Shown here in pieces: positions 10,957 through 23,039 of a DNA stretch of 64,000 nucleotides (position 1 is the stretch's first letter; each line of letters begins with the position of its first letter). The stretch is from Chinchilla lanigera (lineage: Eukaryota; Chordata; Mammalia; Rodentia; Chinchillidae): assembly GCF_000276665.1 (NCBI RefSeq), contig NW_004955405.1, positions 15,248,213-15,312,212 of the forward strand. Reading direction: 5' to 3'. A program made the translations under genes and the position numbers. The notes under the pieces are model-generated. The model did no database searches, was not told the origin of the DNA, and saw only the letters and a list, made by a program, of their open reading frames with translations.

Positions 10957-11110
10957 TCTGGGAAACACTGGGCAAACTGACTTAACTTTTCTGCCTCAGT
11001 TCCACCCTCAGAAAGTAATGAGGACTCAATGTGTGAAGGCACGTACGGTGGGGAGCAGGGCGGGCAGCACTTAGCCACAGCTAAACAAACATTAGCTACT
11101 ATTCTTACGG
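10957..11110 (+). mobile_element. MIR SINE fragment
   Basis: 'ctgggcaaactgacttaact', 'ctgcctcagttccaccctca' and 'atgaggactcaatgtgtgaa' follow the MIR core order. Confidence 0.55.
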
Positions 11111-11711
11111 CTGTTTTGCAATAAGGTAATAAGGTGGGACATGTGCTTGCAAAAACCACTGTCCCACCCAGCTCGTGGATCCAACTGATTGCCAGGGAGC
11201 TGTATCAGTACTCTCACCGCACTTCCTTCTGGAGGAAGAAAGGTCTCACACCAGCTGCTGTGTTTGAGGGTAGAATGTTGCGAATCAAGGGAACCAGAGT
11301 CTCCCGTGTATTCTACTGCAGCGTCTGGCACGGAAGCCAGTACAGTGGGCCTCATCCTGCTGAGGCGCAGCGGTAACCGGAGAGCACCCGCTGCGGCCCT
11401 GTGGCAAGCACCTAGAGGGATCAGTTCATGGGCTAGTGGTAAGGATCCCATGAGATCACTGATATGATCACTAATACGATGCCCTTGGCACACTGATGCC
11501 CTGGCACGTATCAAGGGTCAGTATTCACCCTTCATATTATGTTAAGATATAACTACTGTCCCTAAAAGAGTGAGTAATTATTTCCCATCAATACATCCAT
11601 TCCCATCACTGAGCTAGCCCTTCCACATTACAGAAGATAACCGTAGCAGGAAGAAGACAAAGCAGAGAGTGAACCCTCACATGTATTACAGAATATTAGA
11701 AAAAGCAGAGA
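11111..11711. other. Unique sequence
   Basis: No repeat or gene recognised. The 140-codon minus-strand frame at 11092-11514 has competing frames on the other strand and no recognisable domain. Confidence 0.45.
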
Positions 11712-11806
11712 CGAGCTGGGAATTCGCCTCAGTGGTGATATAACAACACAGCCTGCCTCGCACGCTCCAGGGCTGGCTTCCATCCCCGACACCACCAAGA
11801 CAAAGG
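11712..11806 (+). mobile_element. ID SINE, diverged
   Basis: 'gagctgggaattcgcctcag', 'ctgcctcgcacgctccagg' and 'ccatccccgacaccaccaag' are a degraded ID lacking a long tail. Confidence 0.65.
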
Positions 11807-11814
11807 GGCAAGGG

Positions 11815-11945
11815 TGTAGATAAGGACCTGAGCTTCAATCTTGACTTTGCAACTTATCCCCATGCCTCAATGTTCCCATCTATAAAATGGACAAGGGAGT
11901 TGTGAAAATTTAATGTGTTTGCAATACATAGTCCAGTACCTAATT
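11815..11945 (+). mobile_element. MIR SINE
   Basis: 'ttgactttgcaacttatccc', 'catctataaaatggacaagg' and 'gtgaaaatttaatgtgtttg' are the MIR core and 3' region in order. Confidence 0.65.
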
Positions 11946-12253
11946 TACCAAGCCAATAAGATACATTCATGGCAATAATTTTTTCTCTGGGTTCTCCCTT
12001 CCTGTATTTTATATATTCCCTTTTAGCAGGTGCTTTCTTGGTTACCTGGCTGCAAAAGTGACATAAGACCACATGACACTAACCATCACCCTTTTTTTCA
12101 GAAAGAATGACCCGGTGTAAGAGTTAGAAAACTCAGTGTGTCAGCATATCTGCCATGTTTCCCATGGGTAAAACTACCCCAGCCAGCATAGAAAAAGCAA
12201 AAATTTACTTTGATTAACACAACCCTTGCCTTTTCCCCAGTACCTCCCCATGT
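11946..12253. other. Unique sequence
   Basis: No repeat or gene recognised. Confidence 0.45.
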
Positions 12254-12387
12254 CTTTGTCTTTATTTTTTGGGGACGGGGGCAGCGGGGAGGTTTTCTGG
12301 TACCGGGAATTAAACTCACAACCTTGCTCTTGCCAGGCAGGCGTTATGCCACTGAGCTAAATCCCCAGCCCCATCTTTGTCTTTATT
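12254..12387 (-). mobile_element. ID SINE with 13-bp TSD
   Basis: Body on minus strand: T/G-rich tail, 'ggtaccgggaattaaactca', 'cttgccaggcaggcgttatg', 'ccactgagctaaatccccag'. Perfect flanking direct repeat 'ctttgtctttatt' at 12254-12266 and 12375-12387. The intact 'ggtaccgg' end and perfect TSD suggest a fairly recent insertion. Confidence 0.9.
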
Positions 12388-12837
12388 ACCAGCTAGACAA
12401 TGCCTTCTTTTAACCCAGAGTGTGTGCACGCATGTGCACACATACACAGCTGATTCCCAGTCCTCCTCTCTTTTCCACATAGGTAAGTGTACGTAGGACA
12501 GGGTCCTCAGCTTTCAGTCTAGAGACCCCTGTGACTACCAAAATGCCAGTTTCTCATCCAGATTAACCTGATTTTGTTAGGACTCCATGCCGGTCCTTCT
12601 ACATTCTCTGCCAACGTCAAGACATGCAATGTGTATTCTCTCCCTAACCTTCAAACACTCCAGACTCTGCTGTGACACATTAACCCTCTGTTCATCCTCT
12701 CAGTGGCTCTCGCAAGCATCTACAGCCAGCACTGTCACCTCCTCCTCTCCCACTGAATAACAGCTGTATGAGTGATATTGCTACCACCCCTCTCATGCTA
12801 GCTTGCCTTCATTAGGGTATTGGGCTAAGGGTTATAG
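12388..12837. other. Unique sequence
   Basis: No repeat or gene recognised; a short CA/TG-rich stretch lies near 12420-12450. Confidence 0.45.
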
Positions 12838-12965
12838 ATATATCGTAACATTATTTTTATTACAGCAACTCTGTAAAGTTTTTTTTTTTTTCATTTTGCA
12901 AATAAGAAAACTGAGACTTAGAAAGCTTGGATAAAGTGTCCAAAGCCATTAAACTAAAATATAGA
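12838..12965 (-). mobile_element. MIR SINE
   Basis: 'cattttgcaaataagaaaac', 'tgagacttagaaagcttgga' and 'gtccaaagccattaaacta' are a reversed MIR core, interrupted by a T-run. Confidence 0.6.
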
Positions 12966-15324
12966 AGCTTGGGGATTTCAACAAGATGAGTTCATTCGTT
13001 CTTCTATCAACAGAGATAGGTATTGGTTATTAACAAACAAGTTGGATATGGTCCCTATCTTAGAGGGATCTCTCTTCACTGTGACTCCAGATCCTGTTTC
13101 TTTACCACTACTTATATCACCTCCCAAAGTAGAGACCAAATGTCAGCTAGTGTAGTGTACCCTGGAAAAGAACCGGCAACCTGGCTTACCTAGAGACTGT
13201 AACCTGATGTATCCAGAATCGCCCAGCCCGAGCCAAAGGAAAATCTTATAATTAATTCTAGAAAATCCAGACTAACTTCTGGAAGTGAAATCCTGAAAGG
13301 CTAAGGCCTCTGCCTTCAAGTTACTGACCCCGGGTGTCTGTGTCTGTCACACGAGGTTGACCACACTCCCCTTTTCCAGCACAGCCTTCTGCCTGCCTGC
13401 GGAGTGTTTCTCACAGACCCTCTAGTTCCCTTGCCGTTCAGCTGACTTTGCCTTTCTTCCAGGATTGTTTCTGTATCTCTTTCCTCCATACACAGCCAGG
13501 CCAGATAGGCAGGTTCTTATTTAGTATTTTAATGAGTTTTTAGAAACCTTGAAAAATGAATTCCACCTCTCCTTCTCCAAGGCTCCTGCACTGCACAACT
13601 CCAGGGCCGCAAAGAACACGAAGTGACAGATGTCCCCTGGGCTGGGAGACGCTACCCTTCCTTCCCCACAGCACCACTGATTCCTCGCACACCCCACATG
13701 CACCAACATTTCCTTAGTTTTTTATTTTAAGGTGATACAAGTAGATATTGATACAGAAAAATACTAAAAAGCACTCTCCTTCCTCCTATGAAAATATAAG
13801 ACAGAATTTCACAATAAAATGGAGGCTAACAATAGTTAACACACTGTACACCATACTCTTAAAAGAATGGCCAAAATGTTACTCCCAGTACAAGTCATAA
13901 ACAAAACATCTTATGAAAAAGAAAAGAATCTAATAGCGCAAAACATTCTTTTTAACAAACTAGGAGAGACTGCTTAGAAAATTTTAAATGTAAGCACTCT
14001 TCTAAAAAGTCATAGTCCTATTAAAAGTCAAAACTTCTCTGGTGGGCCTCTCTTGTCTCTCACGAGCTATTTCTATTCCCTAATTAACTTTCCTACTCCT
14101 AACGGAAAGAAAAAATCTTCTCCTGGTGACATTTGGGGGTGAGAGTGGTGAGGTATTAGGGGTGGAATTAAAAATGACAGCCAGAACTGAACAAGAATTT
14201 GGAAATTAGGGAAACAGTACTGAGGTCACCAGAGATGAGCATTGCTCATATCTGACCTGGTTTTCAAGATGACAGCCACCTCAAACCAAGGGTGAATTAA
14301 ACTGAAGACACGGCTTTCTTATCCTGGTCTTCGCTGGCACACGTCCCCTTAGATAAAATTCTGACACATTTTTAGGGGAAAAAACAAAACAAAAACATGA
14401 CTTTCATAGTGCCAAATCATCATATATTGTCTTTTCTCAGAAAATTTATTGTAACGTGTTGACGTGTATCATTTTAGGGGGACAACTCAAGTTTCAGAAA
14501 AGAGGCATCCAGTGGAAGCATTCAGAAGGAAATACAGCCTGTCTCCCAAGAATAAGAGGAGTTTCATTTAATATTCATTAAAGTGTGACTTGCTTTCAGC
14601 TCATAAATCTTGAAAACAGATTCTGGCCCCCAGTGTACTGTTTTCATTGGCTAAGTCACTTTTCCTTTCCCCTGACACTCCATGGTTTGTGTTTAAATAT
14701 GAGGCACAGCTGGCTTTGCCAGTGGGGGGGTTCTGGTTTTGCTTTACAAGAAAACACCGAACAGAATCCTCAAAGATTTACAGCAGGTGTTGTATTTTCA
14801 TCTCACCCTGAAATAGCATGTTGTGCAGTAATGAAAAAGGAACGGGAAAGGTAAGACAGTGAAATATCCAGCCTAGCAGAACAGAAAATAGGAGACTTGG
14901 CTGATGGGCAGTTTCAAAGGGGAGGTGGTGCACCAAGGGTAGGATAGTCTGTCTATCCCTTTTAAAGAAATCCAATGATATTAACAAACTTGAAAGAGAC
15001 TATGTAAACGCAAACTGCAGAAAGTATTCAGGACCAGGTGTTGGAGGTGATGATACCAACAGATACTAACAGATATTATGAAGCTCCACACCCCATTTTC
15101 CTTTTGTTCATGTGGCAAGTATGGACTGATAACTCTCCTAGGCGATCAGCTCAAGTTCCTATCAAGTCAAAGGAGACAGAAGGACCAATGCACGGAGCAT
15201 AAAGGACCCTGCAACTGCAATTAGAGCCTGCTTGGGCTTGATGTGTACCTTCCCTATATGGTGCTTACTCACCAGAGAGCTCTTGAAGGGAAATAATAAA
15301 AATAAGCATGAAATGATGACGGCT
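12966..15324. other. Long unique block
   Basis: About 2.4 kb with no clear interspersed repeat, splice-flanked exon or domain. The open frames are under 90 codons. Confidence 0.45.
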
Positions 15325-15465
15325 AAGACTTCTCAACTGCTCAATATACAGCAAACCCTGTTCCGAGCACTTTACTAGTAGTAATTCAACCCCAACAATG
15401 ACTCCATGTGCAGGAACACTAAATATTGCCTTTGTAGAGATGAGGACCCAAAGCCGGATGATTCT
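15325..15465 (-). mobile_element. MIR SINE
   Basis: 'ccctgttccgagcactttac', 'agtaattcaaccccaacaat' and 'tttgtagagatgaggaccca' are a reversed MIR. Confidence 0.6.
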
Positions 15466-16825
15466 CAGCTGGGGTCCTCTGAGTTGAGAGCGCGTCTGGT
15501 TGTTCACACTTCAGTCACACCCCTAGGACATACAGGCATTAAGTGATAGTGAAAAACTGTTGTTTGATAACAATGGTCAGACTGAGTTGATATCTCACTG
15601 GGCCTGAACATGAGTATTCAAAGCCCCTACTTGCTTGCTCACACGTATATTTTCTCCTCTTTTGGGAGATCCTCTCTTTTGGAACTGCAATGTTTCAAAC
15701 CATGAAACAGTTCTAAGGGAAAATTTGTTATGTTCCTATGTGGTAGGCTTTGATTCTCTCTTCTCTCTGCCTGTTGAAAAATTTCACATTTTTTGAAGGT
15801 TTACTGCCTCCTTCTCTGAAAGAGTTCCCTAACAACTGTAGGTTTAGCTGCTCCCTGCTGAGCTCTGCTCACTTCGCTGAGCTCTGAATCTCCTGGGGGC
15901 CCTGTTTTAAGAAAAGTTGATTTGCAAGTTTGGGATGGAGCCTGAGGTTCTGTGTGTTTAACTTCCCAGTGACGCCAGTGTTCTTGGCCATGCTCCACAA
16001 TCTGAGTTGAACGGCGCCTGACATCACTTCACCATGTGCAAAGTCGAGGGCCTCTTTCACCTGGCTGGACTGTCTTTGGAGTCTTTGCAGGCCAGGGCTC
16101 TTTCTTACCCTTCTTTATATCTGGCACATAATTCTACTTCAATGATTTCAAAGCACTCTCAAAATAAAAGCAACTACGATCTATGGGGTTTGGAGAACCA
16201 ATTTCACTCTCCTGTGGAGGAAAACTGAGGCTTGGAGAACTTGAAAACTTGCCCAGATTTGCCAGGTTTTCCCAAGTTGTTGGCCATGGTTAGAATTTCT
16301 TGTTTGATTCCCTCCATCCTGCCTTGCGAGCTTCCGGTCATTCTTAGCCAGCAGACCATTGGGAAATGACAGCAGGTAGATGTCTAAGTGGTCACGGTGA
16401 CGGGGGAATGCCAGGCAACTAGCACGACCCGTGCAGCTGCTATGCAGGACAGTCCAATAGTGTCAAGAACTGTTTCACCCAAAATGCTGGGGAGAGAAAC
16501 TCACGAGAGATACTCAGTGCTCTTACAACCAGTAAGTATTCCCAAATCTTGGCTTGAAAGTGCCAGGAGCAGAGACACAGCCCATCTAGTGGTTAGGGCC
16601 AGCACAGGGGTCCAGGATCTGCCCTGTTGGCTCTATGGATGAGGAGAATTTACTTCATTCCTTTTGTTTGTTCCCCTGCAAAATGGAGAAGACAGCATGT
16701 ATTTCACTAGATAGTGGGAGAAACTGCAAACAAAGCACACAGTGAACCCTGAATAACTACCAGCCTCTTACTACTACGATCACTTCTTTATCGGTCATTC
16801 TTCATGCTGTTCATTTGAAACATAG
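15466..16825. other. Unique sequence, possible MIR remnant near 16200-16270
   Basis: 'ggaggaaaactgaggcttgg' followed by 'aacttgcccagatttgcc' at 16217-16264 may be a minus-strand MIR core. Otherwise nothing recognised. Confidence 0.4.
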
Positions 16826-17012
16826 CAATGCGTCAGGCATGGTGGCACCCATCTGCAGTCCCAGCACTTGGGGAGTCTGAGGCAGGACCATGAGTTCAAG
16901 AACAACCTGGACAACTTAGCAAGACCTTGAAAATTAAGGGTGGGGGTAGAGGGCTGAGAAGTAGCTTAGGGTAAAGGCTCAGGGTTCAACCCCCAGTACC
17001 ACCAAAAAACAA
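16826..17012 (+). mobile_element. B1-ID dimer SINE
   Basis: 'gtcaggcatggtggcaccca', 'gcacttggggagtctgaggc', 'caacttagcaagaccttgaa' then 'gggctgagaagtagcttagg' and 'tcaacccccagtaccaccaa'. The B1 arm precedes the ID arm. Confidence 0.8.
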
Positions 17013-17904
17013 ATAAACCAAAACTCTGACACGATCAAACTTAGTACCCATCTCCCACAGAAACTAGGGGAAAGTCATTTTGTCAAAGCCACAGTGATTC
17101 AAAAGGTAACGTTTGCCTTCAGAGTCTGTTTTTGGCTCCCCCCCCACACACACACACTCCCTTCCTGAAGCCCCACTATTCTGCAGCCCCCTGGTCTGCC
17201 ACTTCAGCAGAAAAGGGCATAGAGGAGAGGTAGGAGCTCCCCTTTAACAAAACTCACCCAGTATATTCCTCCGAAACCGCTGCCACATGCTGATAATGCC
17301 GACCCTCCCAGGGAACGTATTTGCATATGTGCGGTAGCCCTCTACAGACCCAATATCTCACCCAAAGAATAGCTTCAAAGGAGGACAGACAGAGCAAGAG
17401 GGGCACAAACCCTCCGTCTGGAAGACTATGCCAACATGTGATGAGCTCCTACTTGTATGTTAGGGTTACCTCAGACATGATGTACTCTGTGACATTGTCA
17501 TGTCTTTAAACCCCACTTTTGCTCATGAAAGTCAGGTAAATCTGGGGTCCCACTATCACCAGCACCTGGCTCCCCTCATATACTGTGATTCTTCACAGCT
17601 GTATGTGCACAGCCCACCAGCCCACCCCTTCCAAGGTTCTCCTTACTTTTCCAAATGTGGGGAAATTTGGTGAAGATGCCAGCCTCCAGCCTGTCCTCAA
17701 CCTCCACATCTGTCCCACTTTGCCCAGCGGCCTTTGAGGCACCAGGTGACAGTACCATTGCTACTGCTTCATTATGCAGAGCAAAACACTCTCTCTCAAT
17801 GTCATTCTCTCCTTCCAGGCAACAGCCTTACCCATGGAGAAGGCAGGGTCAACTATTCACCGAAGAGGAGTTCAAGTCCAAGTTTTAAGGGTCGTTCTAT
17901 TTCG
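17013..17904. other. Unique sequence
   Basis: A short C/CA-rich run at 17137-17157; otherwise no repeat or gene recognised. Confidence 0.45.
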
Positions 17905-18012
17905 TTTGTTTTGTTTTTGTGCTGAGACAGAGCGTCAGCCTTGAACTCAGGATTTTCTGGTCTCAAGCCCAAATACCTGAGATTACAGGTGTGTACCCCC
18001 AGGCCCAGCTCA
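17905..18012 (-). mobile_element. B1 SINE, diverged
   Basis: 'gctgagacagagcgtcagcc', 'aatacctgagattacaggtg' and 'gtacccccaggcccagctc' are a decayed minus-strand B1. Confidence 0.7.
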
Positions 18013-18171
18013 AATCCAATTTTTAGATCAAAGAGCCGTCATATTCGGGTAAATTATGTGATCTCTTAGTGTGTGGAAATAGTGATAGTAAGTTTGGTTC
18101 TAGTGGAAGTTTTTTCCTTCCTTTTGCTCTTGTCCAGTCCCAACTCTAAACGAGACTTAGGTTATCCACTC

Positions 18172-18262
18172 AAACTAAGACAGGAGCTACTTGAAGGGAG
18201 AGATTGTACCATCTTCACCTTAATATTTTTAGGCATTAATACAGTACCTGGCACCAAAGTTA
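18172..18262 (+). mobile_element. L2 LINE 3'-end fragment
   Basis: 'aggagctacttgaagggaga', 'gattgtaccatcttcacctt' and 'acagtacctggcaccaaag' follow the L2 3' end ('gagctccttgagggcagg ... agtgcctggcac'). Confidence 0.55.
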
Positions 18263-18742
18263 CTGGGAAGGAAGAGGGCTTGGGCATGGAGCCTTTTTGA
18301 CAACTCGCCCTAACCACACCATTTTGGCAAGCAGTCCCCCCAAGTATGGGTAATCCCAGCCTGCCGGGAACTTCTGCTTACCAGACTCTGATGCAATCAG
18401 AGAAAGAAATGTGCCAAATAAGCGAGAAGACTTATTAAATAGGCTTTGACTTTGACCACACCTGGATAATAATGTTTAGAATTTGAGTTTGCTGTTTTTA
18501 GTTTGACCAAAGGGTATATATCATTAAATTGTTGGGATTTGTACTTATAATAGACACATTTATAGTTATGAACAATACAGATTGCTTTGATATTACAACA
18601 TGTAAATATTGTATTTGGTTGGATAATTATACTGTCTATTTAAGATAAAGGGAAAAGATTTGAAAATTATGGTCAGAAAGAATTTTGTGTATATTCGAAT
18701 CACCCCATTGACATCTACACATTTAAAAGAATAGATTAAAAT
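18263..18742. other. Unique AT-rich sequence
   Basis: No repeat or gene recognised. Confidence 0.45.
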
Positions 18743-18795
18743 TTAAGTAAATTTATAGATTACTTTAAGTAATTTATAGATTATTTTAAGTAAAA
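18743..18795. repeat. AT-rich tandem repeat, about 21-bp period
   Basis: The unit 'ttaagtaa(a)tttatagatta' occurs at 18743-18763 and 18764-18784, with a partial third copy. Confidence 0.75.
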
Positions 18796-18857
18796 TATTT
18801 TTATTTCAGGTATCCTTGATATTTTTAACCTGAATTTCTACTTTTGGTCTCTTTTAG

Positions 18858-18940
18858 GTAGCCTGCTGTGGTGGTGAAGCAAACAGGCTTTAGAATTAGA
18901 GAGACTCAATTTCAAATCCCAGCCCTACCTTCCCCTCCCT
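18858..18940 (+). mobile_element. MIR SINE fragment
   Basis: 'tggtgaagcaaacaggcttt' and 'gagactcaatttcaaatccc' correspond to the MIR 5' core; the remainder is lost. Confidence 0.55.
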
Positions 18941-19029
18941 GTATGTCTTTACACAGGGGTTAGCTCAGACTTATAAGCCATATCCACAAAAAATTAGATT
19001 AGTAAGTCTAAGATGGGGTCTGGAAATAT

Positions 19030-19413
19030 ATTTGCTAACTTTCATTTTTGAAATAATTCTACATTTATTGAAAAGTTGCAAAAATAGTAAGAGTTTCTAT
19101 GTATCTTTTACCCAGCTTCCTCTAATGTTAGTATAGTGGATACCACCAAATAATTATTGATATTAAAGAGTAACATTGGTACAATGCTATATTAACTTAG
19201 AGTAATATTCTTTTTTCAGCAGGTTTTCTAGTAACATCTTTGTTTTCTAGGATTTCATGTTGCATTTTGTCAGGTGCCCTTAATTGTCTCCAAATTATAA
19301 GAGTACGCTAGTCCTCTCTTGACTTTCATGGACACTTCTGGAAAATAGTGGTTGATATTTTGTAGAATTTTGTTCAATTTTTATCCATCTGATGTTTTCT
19401 CGTGGTTACACTG

Positions 19414-19453
<40 letters not shown>

Positions 19454-19605
19454 GCAGGAATCCACAGAAGAAAAGTACCTCTCATGCTCAGTTGTACATG
19501 GTGTACAAGATATTATTATATCCTACAACTAGTAATGTTAATCCTGATTAGTTAGTTTGGGTGGTGTCCCCTGGATTTCCCCATGTCTACTACTGTTTTT
19601 CTGTT
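19030..19605 (+). mobile_element. Old L1M-like LINE repeat, part 1
   Basis: The run 'atttgctaactttcattttt', 'tgcaaaaatagtaagagttt', 'acccagcttcctctaatgtt', 'ttaacttagag...', 'gatgttttctcgtggttaca' matches an old mammalian repeat that I read as L1M-lineage. A second copy is at 41940-42255. The homologous sequence resumes after the LTR and again after the young L1, so this is one element with two insertions. A (TA)n microsatellite at 19418-19450 lies inside. Confidence 0.6.
19418..19450. repeat. (TA)n microsatellite
   Basis: About 16 uninterrupted TA units. Confidence 0.95.
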
Positions 19606-20030
19606 TGCTATGTTTTGGACGTGGATTATCTTTCAGGGTTGCATGTGTTGGAAGCCTGATTCCCACTTTAGCGAAGGTGGGAGATGTAGAACATTAAAGG
19701 GTGAGGTTTAGTGTAACACCATTAGGTCACTGGGACCACTGCCCATGGATTTTCCTGGAGTGACTTAGTTCCTGTAAGAATGTGTCACCATTAAAAAGCA
19801 AGACTGGCCCCTCTCCACTCTCTGGCTTCCTGTCTTACCATGTGATCACTCCCTCCTGCCTGTGCTCCTGCAATGGTGATGCCTTGCACCCTGAAACCCT
19901 CGCTGGAGTCACCCTGATGTTAGTGCCATGTCCTAAACATTCAGAACATGAGCTAAATAAGCCCTTTTTTTCTTTACCAAGTACCCAGCCTCAGGTATTC
20001 CATCATGGAAACAGAAAACAGATGAATAAA
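19606..20030 (+). mobile_element. MaLR-like solo LTR
   Basis: Starts near 'tgttttggacgtggattatc' (19611); internal 'taggtcactgggaccactgc', 'ctctggcttcctgtcttacc'; 3' signature 'gagctaaataagccc' and 'tcaggtattccatcatgg'. It interrupts the old LINE copy. Edges are approximate and no clear 5-bp TSD can be read. Confidence 0.65.
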
Positions 20031-20171
20031 GCGAGATATTGTGAGGCTCTGCAAATATTATGTTTCCCCCAAACTTTCACACATTGGTGGCCAAAGCAAT
20101 AATTACTGCTGTATTTTAATGATGATTTTCTATGTTTCCCTTCCCCCCTACAATTATTAGTTTGAATCTCT
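20031..20171 (+). mobile_element. Old L1M-like LINE repeat, part 2
   Basis: 'gcaaatattatgtttccccc', 'ttactgctgtattttaatga' and 'tacaattattagtttgaatc' continue the order expected after 19605, placing the LTR as a later insertion. Confidence 0.55.
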
Positions 20172-20984
20172 AAGAAAGAATTCTAACCCTTCTCCACAGC
20201 TGGTGAGAGTGTAGACTGGTATGGAGATTCCTCAAAAAACTAGGATTAGAGGTCCCATTCAACCCAGTTATTCCCCTTCCAGATATTTTTCCAGAAGAAC
20301 TGAAAACATAGCACAGAGATATACATGCACCCATGTTTACAGCAGTGCAAATTGTCATAACTAAATCTCAGAAACAACCCAAATGCTCATCAACTGAGGA
20401 ACAGATAACAAAAGATGTGGTATTTTTATACAATGAAGTATTATTCAGCTATAAAGAAAGATAAACTAGAGGCTTTTATAGGTAAATGGATGCAACTAGA
20501 GACCATGCTTATAAGCCAAAATAAATCAGATCCACATGTGTAAACATTGTATTGTCTCCCTAATGTGAGAACCTGAAAGAGTAAACAAAATGTAAAAGGT
20601 ACAATAGATATCCTGAAAAGGAAAGAAATTGCTCAAAAGGAAAGCGCAACTAGGATGAAGGAAAGGAGAAAAGAAAGAAAGAAGGAAGTGGGAAAGAAAT
20701 ATATATATAGGCTAGCTAAGATAATTGTACTGCTGGTTTCTATTGGTTTATTGAAAAGAACAGTTAATGCTTAAATTTTTTTAACCAATTTGCATGCTTA
20801 TATCTGGTAATCTGAACAACAAATTTGAAGACAACAATATGCAATATAACAACCATTGTTGAATTCCTATCATCTTGCTTTGTGAAATTCTGTATTGTTT
20901 CTAATGTTTTTTATTCTCTTTAAAAGAAAAAAAATTAAAAATAAAATAAAATAATGAACAAAATTTAAGGAAAAAAAGAATTCT
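20172..20984 (+). mobile_element. 5'-truncated L1 LINE with TSD
   Basis: Contains the end of L1 ORF2 and the 3' UTR: 'ctggtgagagtgtagactgg', 'gtttacagcagtgcaaattg', 'gaacctgaaagagtaaacaa', then 'agctaagataattgtactgc' and an A-rich tail at 20924-20955. TSDs 'aagaaagaattct' (20172-20184) and 'aaaaaagaattct' (20972-20984) match 12 of 13. A ~20-bp internal deletion follows 'gtagactgg'. The 3' UTR matches the L1 at 36865-38348, so both belong to one family. Non-functional. Confidence 0.85.
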
Positions 20985-21140
20985 TCAAGGTGCCTCATCT
21001 CTTCAAGGTATTTATTTATTCAATCACTTACTGATATCAGTACAAACTCATAGATATTTATTTTATGAGTTTTAATGCTATCATTAAAAATGATAGCATT
21101 TTAATGCTTCAGTGCTATCATTATTTTGTTGTTCAAGATA
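20985..21140 (+). mobile_element. Old L1M-like LINE repeat, part 3
   Basis: 'ttatttattcaatcacttac', 'tgatatcagtacaaactcat' and 'agatatttattttatgagtt' continue the same old repeat after the young L1. It is broken by a short inverted duplication (21074-21100). Confidence 0.55.
21074..21100. repeat. Perfect hairpin, 12-bp stem and 3-nt loop
   Basis: 'aatgctatcatt' (21074-21085), loop 'aaa', then 'aatgatagcatt' (21089-21100). A third direct copy 'tgctatcatta' follows at 21113-21123. Confidence 0.95.
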
Positions 21141-21171
21141 ATCTAAGTTCTTAATACCTAGCAAGAAAAAC

Positions 21172-21260
21172 ATTGACTTAGCCTCTCTGTTTCCTCATCT
21201 GTAAAATGAAAGAGTTTTCACAGGGATTAATAATGTCACGCATGTAAGCCTCAGCCACTG
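21172..21260 (+). mobile_element. MIR SINE fragment
   Basis: 'gcctctctgtttcctcatct', 'gtaaaatgaaagagttttca' and 'gggattaataatgtcacgca' are the 3' half of MIR. Confidence 0.7.
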
Positions 21261-23039
21261 CTCAACATATCACAGACTCTTGTTCTATATTGCCATACTG
21301 TCATGATAACCATTAAAAGGTGCCGATGTCAGGGAGAATCCAGTAACATAATGAAGTATGGTCAGTCATGGAACAGATATTGGGAAGACAAATCAGGCAG
21401 ACATATCACTTTGCAATAAAAAGGATAGGAACAGCCCCTAATGTCAGGCAAATCACATCGCCTTCTGGAATTCAGTTTCCACAGTGGAGGTTCCATCCAG
21501 CTCTAACACTGTGCTAAAGTAAATCATATTAGATATACTGGAAGATTAGGTAACTTGCACAAAATCAAGAAACAAGTCAGTGATGCGTCCACAATGACTT
21601 ACAGAAGAGATGAATATCCATTAAAGCATAATGAGGAGTTTTCTGCCAGTGTAGAAACAGCAGTGAGAACAGGAAAGATGACACTGTGTCTGTTTTCTTT
21701 TAGGCTCAGCCTCCATCTATTAGTAAACTTACACTATTTCCTCCCTTTGTGTTTTACATATGGCTTTTTTATTATTATTATCCCTATTAATCACAAATAT
21801 AAACAAATTTTCCATAACACTTTTAAGCTCATAATTGTCCTTTCAACATTCATGGAAAAAATGAAAACATTGCTAGATTAAATAAATCATACCACTCATT
21901 TGTACAGTTGTACATTACAAGGGATTGACAACACCTCTCAGTATGAGACCTGAAAACTTGGTTATTAACTGAATGATTCAAGAATGGACAAATGAATGAC
22001 CACAGAGATCACAAAAAAAGATGGGGAGCCTTTCACAAGAGGGTAGCAACAGCACAATCGCCTTGGAGGACTTGGGGAGTAGAGCCCGCGCTGGGGAAGA
22101 TGGAAAGTTGCTCCTCTCTCTCCCGGATGAAAAGGGCACAGTCCAGAGTCTATGAAGTAGGGCTGTTACAGCTGTGCCTCTCCAACTCCCCCCGTGAAAA
22201 TGCCCTTCAACCCGGAGCAGGGACACATGGGGAATGAAAGCTACTGGCTCAAAGCCCTGGCTGTTGGGACAGCTCTGAGCCTCGTCCAGGCTCCCCATTT
22301 AGTGTGATGCAGATGTTTCTCTCTCCTGAAGTTAAAGACATGGATTGGGACAATTCATAAGCACCTCTGAAAATATCTGCTCCATGCTCCATAAATACCA
22401 CCCCCACACAGCCACCAAAATTAAATCCCTGTCTCATTTGTTTTCCCAACACCTGCTCTCGACTGAGCAAACTGTTTCACACAAGCCTTTATCCTGCTGT
22501 CTTCTCAGGGGGGACCACTGGCTATAGGAACTGCCTTAGGTAAGTGCCTTACAGGAAAGAGCAACATTAACAAAGCCTTGGTCCTGCTCAAGTAACATAC
22601 TTGGAAGGTGCAAGATGTCAGGTATTTCACCAAATTGTACTCCACAGTGAATAGCATTATGGCATAATGGATGTTACCAAGTTAATCCCACTCCCTGCTG
22701 ACTTTGTTGTCTTCTAAGGTTCAGTTTATAATGCCTACTATAGACTGAGAGCATTACCCATAGGTAGGCAGCCCTGCAGTGTCAGAAAACACACAGAGAG
22801 ACTGGCTTTGGATCGGACAGGAGCTTCTGGTCTTCCCTGAATTCCTGGTGGAGGTACCACGTCCTGAAGCCCTTTGTCCTATAACCTAATCAAAGTTCTG
22901 AAGAAGAAAAATATTTAGGACTTTGAGCCCATTACTTCTAATGAAATCGATAACTTTTTTCTAATAGAAATGGAAGCTGTTTTAAAAAAAAAAAAGTGGT
23001 TGTCAAGGGCACTCCAAACTCATCAGCCATATGAAATCA
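21261..23039. other. Unique sequence
   Basis: No clear repeat or gene over 1.8 kb. Opposing 70-106 codon frames at 21978-22470 overlap each other and carry no known motif. Confidence 0.45.
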
